DNA of 64,000 bases. It comes from Anomaloglossus baeobatrachus (taxonomy: Eukaryota; Chordata; Amphibia; Anura; Aromobatidae). The notes below the pieces were generated by a model. That model made no database searches. It saw only the letters and a program-made list of their open reading frames with translations, and was not told the DNA's origin. Position numbers and translations under genes: made by a program. Each line of letters begins with the position of its first letter. The first letter of the stretch is position 1. Location: the NCBI RefSeq assembly GCF_048569485.1, contig NC_134360.1, positions 205,691,792-205,755,791 on the forward strand, written 5' to 3'. Below are positions 1 through 9,476 of the stretch, piece after piece.

Positions 1-475
1 GGCCCTATCATGAGGTATTCTTTTACCCACCCAGGGATTGCTTTTGGACATCCCAATTGTCTGGGTCTCCCAATGGAGCGACAAAGAAGAAGGGAATTTT
101 GTTTACTTACCGTAAATTCCTTTTCTTCTAGCTCCAATTGGGAGACCCAGCACCCGCCCTGTTTTCTCGGGGTTTTTCTGTTTTTTCGGGTACACATGTT
201 GTTCATGTGGTATGGTTCAGTTCTCCGATGTTTCCTCGGATTGAATTGGTCTTTAAACCAGTTATTGGCTTTCCTCCTTCTTGCTTTGGCACTAAAACTG
301 GTGAGCCAGTGATCCCACTGGGGGTGTATAGCCAGAAGGGGAGGGGCCTTACACTTTTAAGTGTAATACTTTGTGTGGCCTCCAGAGGCAATAGCTATAC
401 ACCCAATTGTCTGGGTCTCCCAATTGGAGCTAGAAGAAAAGGAATTTACGGTAAGTAAACAAAATTCCCTTCTTT
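1..475 (+). mobile_element. D1: right end of a family A DIRS element
   Basis: Only the non-coding right end is in the window; the body lies to the left. The sequence runs from just after the recombinase gene through the ICR (about 48-160) to the right ITR, ending near 475. By eye it is identical to 21920-22394, the right end of D5. The ICR holds the join of rc(left terminus) and rc(right terminus). The segment 132-450 is bracketed by a splice-acceptor match (ends at 131) and a donor match (GTAAGT at 451). Fossil fragment, apparently very young. Confidence 0.85.
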
Positions 476-1558
476 GTCATCCCCTGGTTCAGAAAAGATC
501 AAGGAATTTGGGTTTGTAGAGGTAGTCCATGATCATGCAGACACCTTGTGGAATCTTCCTGATCTGTTTATCTAGTTTTCCCGATATTATTTTATTTATT
601 TTTTCTAAGGGCTTCTGATCCTCCTTTCTGCTCATTGATCATTATCAATACAAGGGAGCTCTGCTCCTTTTGTACCTATCCTCGGTTATGTCCTTCCTTC
701 CATTCCTCCTAACCTTCTGACGTTTAACTGTAGTTCCGGACTGTTCCTCTGTTCTCTCTAGGTCAGGTCTCTGCCCTTTTCAAGGAATCTAGTTCCCGTT
801 CCCAGGTAAAGTTTTTCTTGTGAGATGGGCATTTTTGACAAAATTCTGTTGTCTCCAGTGATCTGAGACTTTATTTTAGGTTTAACACTGTATAGCCCAT
901 TGTGAATCCACCCTTCTCTTCTTTGCTTAATTCCTGGAAAGGTCTCTTCCGGTGACAATCATTCTCATGGGTGTTTCTTAGATCTTACAACCCTGTTTTG
1001 TTGTCCTTCCTGAATTTCTCCTAAACAGCATGATCCTGCATCCAATTTTCCATGAAATAGTCTTCTCTCACTGTTCTTCACCTTCTAGTTCTATCTCCGG
1101 TTTCGAATATATATTGTACGCGGTCAAGTGCGTCTCAGCACCTCTTTCTGTCTAGCACATCATCTAGCTCTAATTCCTTTTTCATGTTCTGGAGTAATGT
1201 TCTTCCGGTATAGATTCACTCTTCTCCTGGAGCATTTGATTTCCAAGTTGCTTCCTGGTTACCTGCAATTGCCTTTTTCAGGTTCTACGAAGTACATACC
1301 TTTCCATGGGGCTTCAGATATAGACCGAGGAGTTTGTGCAACTTATAGTGGCTGGTTTCCATCCAGAAAATCTCGTCTCTAGTCTTCCATTTTACTAGTC
1401 TTCTCTCTTCCCACCATCGGGGACTGCTTTAGGACGTCCCATGGTTTCCTGTGTCCCCCAAGTAAGCAATACAGAAAAGATTTTAGCTACTCACCAGAAA
1501 ATCTTTGTCTCTGAGTCTTTGTTGGGGGACACAGCACCCGCCCTTTTTAAATGATTTT
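476..1558 (+). mobile_element. R1 (left part): old family C-like DIRS remnant
   Basis: Highly decayed. Around 1280-1365 a recombinase C-terminal segment resembling the family C protein can still be made out. At 1425-1553 the sequence is a degenerate ICR plus the start of a right ITR (GTGTCCCCC and GGGGGACACAG motifs like those of D7). D2 then interrupts it, and the rest of the ITR resumes at 7857. Many breaks; clearly the oldest class of DIRS here. Between about 480 and 1250 little else can be supported. Confidence 0.6.
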
Positions 1559-2623
1559 TCTTTGTCGCTCCATTGGGAGACCCAGACAATTGGGTGTATA
1601 GCTTCTGTCTCCGGAGGCCACACAAAGTATTACACTTTAAAAAGTGTAACCCCTCCCCTCTGCCTATACACCCTCCCGTGGATCACGGGCTCCTCAGTTT
1701 TTATGCTTTGTGTGGAAGGAGGCACACATCCACTCATGCATTCTCATACTTAGTTATGTCGGTTGGAAGAAAAGTGGGCCCCCACGGGGCCCCCGGCATG
1801 TTCCCTTCTCACCCCACTACGTCGGCGGTGTTGTTAAGGTTGAAGTACCCATTGCGGGTACAGAGGCTGGAGCCACATGCCGTCTCCTTCACCATCCCTT
1901 AAGCGGCTCTGGGAGAAGTGGGATCCTGAGCGGTCATCCATTTACTGGGACCGTGCTCCATCCGCAGCCCCTGGGGGAACCTGCCGGACCGGAGCCTCTT
2001 CAACCTCAGGGACAGGGCCCTGCAACTCAAAGGTACTCTGTGTCCCAAATGGGGACTGTGCAGGGAGCGCACCTTCTTCCCGGAAGCCGCGGCGGCTGCT
2101 GAATTCAGGAGGCCGGTGGACTTCCGCGCCGACCGTGCCTGCTTGTCGGGCGCGGTCTCAAATTTAGTCGCCGTCTTCATCGCGGCCTAGTCGCAAAAAT
2201 CCCGCCCCCGGGCCTGCCTGTCAGGGGTAAGGGCGGGATTACCGACTTGACGTCGGATGTGAGGGCTGGAGCATCCTGCATGTTTCCTCCCCCCTCACTG
2301 ATCACTGTGGGGACCCCAGATTCCCACACTTTGCTGGCGCCGCCCACGGCTCTACTCCTCCCCTGAGAGCTCCGGCAGCCATTTTTTGGCATTCTGCCGG
2401 TGGAGGATTCTCAGTGAACAGCTCTGCAGCTACGGGGGATCCAAGGCAGGGAATCTGGAGGACACACTCCGCTCGTTAGCGGTCGGTAAGCCACACCGGT
2501 CACCCGGTGCTGGTCCCCCTAGGGTGCCGGATTAGATACGTATATATCTATAGCTATCTGTTCGGTGGGCTGTATACCCTTTCCCATATACCCTCAGTGA
2601 TCACTCTCCTAGGAGACACCAGC

Positions 2624-3914
2624 ATGTCGTCCGCAAGGAGCAAAGCTGCTAAGGCACAGGGTTTTTTTGCGGCCTGTACCTCTTGTGGGGCTATGTTACC
2701 TGCGGATTCCACCTACCCTCACTGTGAGCAATGCTCGACCCCTGTTTCGCTTGCTCAGCCGGAGCCTCGGACACTGGTAGGCCCCTTGGCTCATGTAGAC
2801 CCCCCTGCTCCCCCTGACCAGGCTGCAGGGACAGAGTTCGCCTCTTTTGCTGAGAAACTCTGAGTCACTTTCTCAATCCATTGCACAGTCTATGGACAAA
2901 TGGTCTTCTAAGCTGCTAGAGGCTTTGCTGTCCAGACCGGACCCTTCACAGGCCCCGGCCCCTGTGGGCTCGTCGCCTCCAGGCCCCTCTCGGTCCGCGC
3001 CACAGCGCGCTCATAGGTTGTCCCATCGGTCTCAGGCGGAAGACTCCTGCCTGGACCGTAGTCCTAGACCGGCTAAGCGGCCTCGCTGGGACTCTTCCCC
3101 GACTTCCTCTCGCTGCTCGGGTTCCCAGCTTGAGGACTCTCTGGAGGACGAGGCGGACGTCGCAGCTCAGGGCTCTGACCCTGACGTCGCCCTTAACCTT
3201 GATACACCTGTGGGGGACGCCTTAGTAGCTCACTGTCCCAAGGTGGATCCTCCAGTCTCAAGATTGGCGGCTAGATCCGTGGTGTCGGTTGCAGATGGCT
3301 CATCGCTAAAAGATGCCACTGACAGACAGATTGAGCTCCTGGTGAAGTCCATCTATGAGGCCACGGGCGCGTCTTTTGCCCCGGCCTTTGCAGCCGTGTG
3401 GGCACTCCAAGCTATCTCGGCTTGTCTGACTGAGATTAATGCTGTCACACGTAATTCTGCTCCGCAAGTTGCGTCTTTGACCTCTCAGGTGTCAGCCTTT
3501 TCATCCTACGCCATGAACGCCGTCCTGGACTCTGCTAGCCGTACAGCTGTAGCATCCGCTAACTCTGTGGCAGTTCGCAGGGCCATGTGGCTGCGCGAAT
3601 GGAAGGCAGATTCGGCTTCCAAGAGGTTCTTAACCGGTTTGCCGTTTTCTGGCGACCGTTTGTTTGGCGAACGTTTGGATGAGATTATTAAGGAATCCAA
3701 AGGAAAGGATTCCTCCTTACCCCAGGCCAAACCTAAGAGACCTCAAAAGAGAAAGGTTCAATCGAGATTTCGGTCCTTTCGTCCCTCCGCCAAGTCCCAA
3801 TCCTCTTCGTTCAACAGGCCGGAGAAAGGCCAGAGGAGCTCCTATGCGTGGCGATCCAAGTCTCGCCCACAAAAGGCCGCAGGAGGCACTGCCTCCAAGA
3901 CGGCTTCCTCATGA
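2624..3914 (+). pseudogene. D2 Gag-like gene remnant
   Basis: Starts at an ATG in the context AGCATGTCGTCC, the start also used by D4, D6 and D8. The N-terminus carries two CxxC pairs 12 residues apart, a probable zinc ribbon. A serine/proline-rich linker follows, then the conserved Gag core (motif PPVSRLAARSVVSVADG and the ATDRQIELLVKSIYEA region), then a basic arginine/lysine-rich tail. By family knowledge it is the structural particle protein. Broken fossil. Confidence 0.75.
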
Positions 3915-4350
3915 CTCTCGGCCTCCCCTGACCGCATCCTCGGTCGGTGCAGAAAAAAAAGAGAAAGAGGCGATCATGAAAGCCCAAAAGACCAATAGAC
4001 AAGAATTACAGTACAATGTACTTTTTATTAATATTTTATTTTTCTTATAAATATAACAAGTGTGAGTGTGGGCAAAACATACGCCAATGTATACATACAG
4101 CGGAAAATATCATAGTTCAATCAATGCAATTAATTACATAAGGCTGCACATTCCTGCAACTTATATGCAATATTCAAAGAGAGGACTCTAGTATCTGTAC
4201 ATACAAGGCACTCCAATTGATATCATGTATATATACCATTCCAATAGCACAATCCTTATAATATATATGTTTATACCAAGGATAGATAGATCACCATATA
4301 CTTCATATTGGAGAACCTAAAAGCATGTAAAAGTACGGAGTCCCCATCTC

Positions 4351-4850
4351 ATTCATGGTTACAGCTCAAGGTTCCTAAAGTAGTCATTATACGGGACGCC
4401 ACTAGGTGTCACTATAACCATGTGGGTATATATAACTCGTATCTGGTTAATAGTAGCTCCCTATCTATCACTAAACGTATTAGTATCAATAGATGCAATC
4501 AGTCAATATGAACCAGAGCTAACCGTTAGATAAAGCACAGGAAAACAATCCATTTACTTGCAATAAGTGGATTCCCGCTATGGTGATAAAGCTCCCCATT
4601 CATGGTTACAACTCAACATAGGGAAATCATTATATGGGACGCCACTAGGTGTCACTATAACTATGTGAGTGTATATAACACTTACCTAGTTAATGGTGGC
4701 TTCCTATCTAACACTAACGTGTTCATATCAACAACTACGATCAGTCAATATGGACCGGAGCTAACCGCTAGATAACACACAGGAGAGCAGCCATAAAAAC
4801 AATCCATTTACTTACAATGCGTGAATTCCCGCTGATGGTGATAAGGCTCC
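4351..4850. repeat. Two tandem 247-bp units
   Basis: Unit 1 starts at 4351 and unit 2 at 4598 (both ATTCATGGTTACA). Shared landmarks are GGGACGCCACTAGGTGTCAC, CAGTCAATATG and AACAATCCATTTACTT. The copies have diverged moderately. This fits the tandem terminal repeats of Penelope-like elements. Confidence 0.8.
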
Positions 4851-4885
4851 CGACACGTGTTTCAGTTCACTACCTTCGTCAGGGG
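4849..4885 (-). ncRNA. Hammerhead-ribozyme-like motif
   Basis: Read on the minus strand: CTGACGA (4882-4876) fits the CUGANGA core. A 12-nt stem II region follows, then GAAA plus C (4863-4859). The self-complementary ACACGTGT (4860-4853) then leads to GTC and GGG. The GGG can pair with the CCC before CTGACGA as stem I. Stem II is weak, so the copy may be inactive alone. The ACACGTGT palindrome would allow pairing between two copies, as in the dimeric hammerheads described in Penelope-like elements. Confidence 0.5.
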
Positions 4886-4889
4886 GCGT

Positions 4890-6720
4890 GGCAGGCTCTC
4901 CCGCTTTGACGACGCCTGGTGGCCACATGTTCAAGACCGATGGGTGAGAGACATTCTGTCTCATGGTTACAGGATACAGTTCAGCTCTCGTCCTGCGGCT
5001 TGCTTCTTCAGAAACTCTCCGCCCCCGCTCAGGCTGACGCACTTTTTCAGGCAGTAGCCGCTCTAAAGATGGAAGGAGTTGTGATCCCCGTTCCCCTTCA
5101 GGAACGTGGTCGCGGATTTTACTCCAACTTGTTCGTGGTGCCAAAAAAGGACGGGTCATTCCGTCCCGTTCTGGACCTCAAGCTGCTCAACAGACATGTG
5201 AGAACCAGACTGTTCCGAAGGAATCTCTCCGCTCGGTCATCGCCTCAATGTCACAAGGAGACTTCCTAGCATCGATCGACATCAAGGTTGCTTATCTCCA
5301 TGTACCGATCGCACCCGAGCATCAACGTTTCCTGCGTTTCGCCATCGGGGACGAACACCTCCAGTTCGTGGCATTGCCTTTCGGCTTGGCGACAGCACCA
5401 CGGGTTTTCACCAAAGTCATGGCATCCGTCGTGGCGGTCCTGCACTCTCAGGGCCACTCGGTGATTCCCTACTTGGACGATCTCCTAGTCAGGGCCCCGT
5501 CTCGGGTGGCGTGTCAACAAAGTCTATCTGTCGCTCTGGCGACTCTCCAATGGTTCGGGTGGATCATCAACTTCCCGAAATCCAAGTTGACACCGACCCA
5601 ATCACTGAAGTTCCTTGGGATGGAGTTTCATACCCAGCAAGCGTTAGTCAAGCTTCCGAGAGACAAACAGCTTTCTCTGCAGGCAGGGGTGCAGTCACTT
5701 CTTCGGAGTCAGTCACACCCCTTAAGGCGCCTCATGCACCTCCTGGGGAAGATGGTGGCAGCTATAGAGGCAGTCCCGTTCGCGCAATTCCATCTTCGGC
5801 CACTCCAATGGGACATTCTCCGCAAATGGGACAGGAGTTCGGCTTCCCTCGACAGGAACGTCTCTCTTTCCCTTGCAACCAAGACGTCACTTCAGTGGTG
5901 GCTCCTTCCCAACTCTCTGTCGCAGGGAAAATCCTTCCTACCCCCAACCTGGGCCGTGGTCACCACGGACGTGAGCCTGTCAGGGTGGGGAGCGGTTTTT
6001 CTCCACCACAGGGCTCAGGGAACCTGGACTCCGATGGTCATCCCTTCAGATCAATATTCTGGAGATAAGGGCAGTGTATCTAGCCCTATTGGCTTTTCAG
6101 CGGTGGCTGGAGGGCAGGCAGATCCGTATCCAGTCGGACAACGCCACTGCCGTCGCCTACATCAACCACCAAGGCGGCACTCGCAGTCGTCAAGCCTTCC
6201 AGGAAGTCCGACGGATTCTGCAGTGGGTGGAAGCTTCCACCATCTCCGCAGTTCACATCCCGGACGTAGAAAACTGGGAAGCAGATTTTCTCAGTCGTCA
6301 GGGCATGGACGCGGGGGAATGATCTCTGCACCCAGACGTGTTTCGAGAGATCTGTCGCCGCTGGGGAACGCCGGACGTCGATCTCATGGCGTCACGGCAC
6401 AACAACAAAGTCCCGGCATTCATGGCACGGTCTCAGGATCACAGAGCTCTGGCGGCGGACGCGTTAGTTCAGGATTGGTCGCAGTTTCGACTGCCTTATG
6501 TGTTTCCTCCTCTGGCGATGCTGCCCAGAGTGTTACGCAAGATCAGGTCCGACTGCCGTCGCACTATTCTCGTCGCTCCAGACTGGCCGAGGCGGTCGTG
6601 GTACCCGGATCTGTGGCATCTCACGGTGGGTCAACCGTGGGCGCTTCCAGACCGCCCAGACTTGCTGTCACAAGGCCCGTTTTTCCATCTGAATTCTGTG
6701 GCCCTCAACCTGACTGTGTA
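4890..6720 (+). pseudogene. D2 reverse transcriptase-RNase H remnant
   Basis: Recognisable RT blocks: the VVPKKDGSFRPVLDLK motif, the FLASIDIK block with its catalytic aspartate, the LPFGLATAPRVF block, and the PYLDDLL active-site motif near 5470-5490. RNase H blocks follow: TTD near 5960, the QSDNATAVAYINHQGG region near 6135-6180, and VENWEADFLSRQ near 6270. The downstream methyltransferase-like region seen in many DIRS proteins (DVDLMASRHNNKVP onward) is also present. Broken fossil. Confidence 0.85.
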
Positions 6721-7349
6721 GCTATTGAGTCCTGGCTCCTAGCGTCTTCAGGGTTATCTCAGGATGTCATTGCCACCATCAGACAGGCCAGGAAGCCTAC
6801 GTCCGCCAAGATCTATTATAGGTCTTGGCAAATCTTCCTATCCTGGTGCGCTAATAACGGTTTTACTCCCCTAAGGTGGTATCCCCTTTTCATCTCAATC
6901 AGGATATCTCCTTGCCTTCATTTTGCCCTAATCCAATTCACCAGTGTGAAAAGGATTTGCACTCTTTGGATCTAGTGAGAGCACTCCGGCTCTACGTGTC
7001 TCGCACGGCGCCCCTGCGTCGTTCAGATGCGCTCTTTGTCCTTGTCGCTGGCCAGCGTAAGGGCTCGCAGGCTTCCAAGTCAACCTTGCCTCGGTGGATC
7101 AAGGAACCGATTCCCGAAGCCTACCGTTCTTCTGGGCTTCCGCTCCCTTCAGGGCTGAAAGCCCATTCTACCAGAGCCGTGGGTGCGTCCTGGGCATTGC
7201 GGCACCGGGCTACGGCTCAGCAGGTGTGTCAGGCAGCTAAGTGGTCTAGTCTGCACACTTTCACGAAACACTATCAAGTGCATACCTATGCTTCGGCAGA
7301 CGCCGGTCTAGGTAGGCGAGTCCTCCAGGCGGCGGTTGCCCACCTGTAA
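6600..7349 (+). pseudogene. D2 tyrosine recombinase remnant
   Basis: The reading frame overlaps the end of the RNase H gene. The conserved recombinase C-terminus is present: HSTRAVGASWALRH (the HxxR box) near 7165-7210 and the catalytic-tyrosine region FTKHYQVHTYA near 7260-7290. In DIRS elements this enzyme integrates a circular DNA copy in place of a DDE integrase. Broken fossil. Confidence 0.8.
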
Positions 7350-7410
7350 GAGGGGGCCGTTTTTTCGGCTCTTTTTATTGAGGTATTCTTTTACCCACCC
7401 AGGGACTGCT

Positions 7411-7856
7411 CTTGGACGTCCCAATTGTCTGGGTCTCCCAATGGAGCGACAAAGAAGGGAATTTTGTTTACTTACCGTAAATTCCTTTTCTTCTAGCTCC
7501 TATTGGGAGACCCAGCACCCGCCTCTGTGCCCTTCGGGCTGGTTGTTCTTTTGTGTACACATGTTGTTCATGTTGAATTGTTCTTTTGGTTCATGGTTTG
7601 CAGTTCTCCGAACATCCTTCGGATTGCATTTACCCTAGACCAATTCATAAGTTTTCTCCTTCCTGCTTTTGCACCAAAACTGAGGAGCCCGTGATCCACG
7701 GGAGGGTGTATAGGCAGAGGGGAGGGGTTACACTTTTTAAAGTGTAATACTTTGTGTGGCCTCCGGAGGCAGAAGCTATACACCCAATTGTCTGGGTCTC
7801 CCAATAGGAGCTAGAAGAAAAGGAATTTACGGTAAGTAAACAAAATTCCCTTCTTT
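7411..7856 (+). repeat. D2 ICR and right ITR module
   Basis: ICR about 7411-7520: reverse complement of the left terminus (through GGAGCGACAAAG), joined to the reverse complement of the right terminus (AAGGGAATTTTG onward). A spacer of about 170 bp follows, then the right ITR from about 7680. The outer 60-70 bp tail is absent from the left ITR. A splice-acceptor match ends at 7496 and a donor match (GTAAGT) starts at 7832; because the ends are inverted copies, the same pair also exists on the minus strand. Confidence 0.8.
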
Positions 7857-8070
7857 GGGCCAGTCTATATTTTATTTCACACGCTTCTACTGCTATCACA
7901 CTGATTTACCTTCTCTCCATTCATTGGGTGTATACTATTGAGGAGGTGCTAACTTTCTATAGTGTTTGCCTCCTAGTACCAGCAACTTATACCAATAGTT
8001 TCTTGTGTCCACAGTGAAGGCTTAGAGAGAGATTTTATGGGGAGTACCCAAAATCTTCTTTTACTGTGAA
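7857..8070 (+). mobile_element. R1 (right part): end of the old DIRS right ITR
   Basis: Continues the ITR that D2 interrupted at 1558. At 7923-8040 it reads as a degenerate form of the family C right ITR (GGGTGTATACT, GAGGAGGTGCTAA, CTCCTAGTACCAGCA). It ends with inverted arms GATTTT (8031-8036) and AAAATC (8050-8055), the terminal motif of this group. Confidence 0.6.
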
Positions 8071-8389
8071 ATCCATATCCAGTCCATCAGGTGTGAACAA
8101 GTCTTAAGGGTTTTTTGAGATCAGCAGAGCTGTTCAATCAAGAGTAGGACGAAGTTTGAATTTTCATGGCCAGTGTATGGACTAATTTCAGCATCGACCC
8201 TGGGTCTTCTAATCCGAATTAAACAGTCTTATAGATCTATATGAGACTGTCGAGTCTGGTTCAGGAGACCTGTGGCCGGTTTGTGCAGTGGAGTCCATAT
8301 CCACTTTTTAAGTGTGATTTTTGGCTTTGCAAATATTGTTTGTGCTCTTTCAAAAATTACTATTTATTATTACCTATTACTAGAATCCG
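8071..8389. other. Intronic DNA with no recognised feature
   Basis: Moderately AT-rich unique-looking sequence. No coding exon, RNA gene or clear transposon end was recognised. It probably lies within the PRPF38A intron. Confidence 0.5.
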
Positions 8390-8454
8390 TACCTGGACAA
8401 CCCCTTTTTAAATAAAGTAGTCCTCAAAAAATAAAAACGTTATACTATGGTGTT
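8390..8454. repeat. Left arm of a split inverted repeat (partner 13956-14010)
   Basis: TGGACAACCCCTTTTTAAAT at 8394-8413 and the following AAAGTA match, in inverted orientation, the segment at 13960-14006 (TACTTTATTTAAAAAGGTGT, then ACTGGACAA). The pair flanks D3 and an inner MITE. It looks like an older MITE into which the others inserted. Confidence 0.5.
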
Positions 8455-9476
8455 TCTTTATCGTTCCTTTGGGAGACCCAGACCATGGGTGTTTAGCTTC
8501 TGCCTCCGGAGGACACACAAAGTGCTACACTTAAAAGTGTAGCTCCTCCCTCTGAGCTTATACACCCCCTGGTAGCCAGTCCTAGCCAGTTTATTGCTTT
8601 GTGTCAGGAGGCATACATCCACACATGCATTCTCATCTGATTTGTTTGACTTTTGGAAAGAGTTTGAAGAAAAGCGGGTCCATGTCTGGACTCCCGGCAT
8701 GTCCCTTCTCACCCCACTGTGTCGGCGGTGTTGTTAAGGTTGATATACAAGGCTGCAGCCTTACATGCCGCGCTCCTTCACCATCCCTTCTGGGCTCTGG
8801 CTTGAAGTGGGAGCCAGCACGGTCTCCATGCCTGGCAGGAGTCCGGTCTCCATCCACAGCCCCTTGAGGATTCTGTTGGACCGGAGCACTCATCCCCAGG
8901 GACATGGCCCTGTGTCTCAGCAGCTAAGTACCTGAGACGTTTATGTTGGGGGTCCCGGTTCTTTATTGTAAGGGGAGAGTATGCTGTATGTGATTGTTTT
9001 AACTTTTCCGGCGGGTTCTCTAGCTTTTGCCTGAGAACCGCGCCGATGGTGCCTGCTTGTCGGCCTCGCCGCTTAAATTTAGGCCCCGGCTTCGCCGGAG
9101 GCCTAGTTTCATTTTCCTGCCCTCGCATGTCACTCATGCAGAGGGACAGGTTCGGCTCCTCCCGGCGGCCGTTCTACACAGGGGAGGGACACTCCCCACT
9201 GCTGGGGCATCCCTCCTTCCCTGCAGGTCTCTATAGCCCTCCAGTTCCCGCTCTTTTATAGGAACGCCCTCTTCTCAGGCAGAGTTCACTCTGCTCTGGG
9301 ACATCCTGCATTCTGCATCTCTGCTGAGGTGCTGCGACTGGGGGACCGGGCTTCGGGATCTGGAGGGCACACAACACCGCGCTCAGCGGTTTGGTAAGCC
9401 ACAGCCCGTCTCCGGTTGTGGACCTCTGTATATTCTCCCTGGGGTTCATTCTCTGCAAAGCCCCCACTCCAGCAGC

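Larger units (their letters stand above)
3950..4885 (-). mobile_element. Penelope-like insertion with hammerhead-like terminus
   Basis: AT-rich, non-coding segment that interrupts D2 between Gag and RT; DIRS sequence resumes at GTGGCAGGCTCTCC (about 4887). The minus-strand leading end has a hammerhead-ribozyme-like core, the body contains two tandem 247-bp units, and the other end is a run of A on the + strand. Terminal tandem repeats with hammerhead motifs are known for Penelope-like retroelements (pLTRs). No reverse transcriptase or GIY-YIG gene is seen, so it is a truncated or non-autonomous copy. Family assignment is inference. Confidence 0.55.
1559..7856 (+). mobile_element. D2: family A DIRS retrotransposon
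   Basis: Left ITR at about 1559-1700 starts TCTTTGTCGCTCC; the right ITR ends near 7856. The two ITRs share about 130 bp and differ at about one site by eye, so insertion looks recent. Order: left ITR, CpG-rich leader, Gag, RT-RH, YR, ICR (7411-7520), right ITR. It sits inside the older DIRS remnant R1, and itself carries a Penelope-like insertion (3950-4885). No target duplication is evident. Fossil with several breaks besides the insertion. Confidence 0.9.

Noticed and set aside
138-458. Open frames of about 100 codons across DIRS right ends (also near 7336-7804, 22057-22377, 33367-33747, 51970-52293)
   Set aside because: They lie in ICR and ITR sequence, occur on both strands because the ends are inverted copies, and match no domain.
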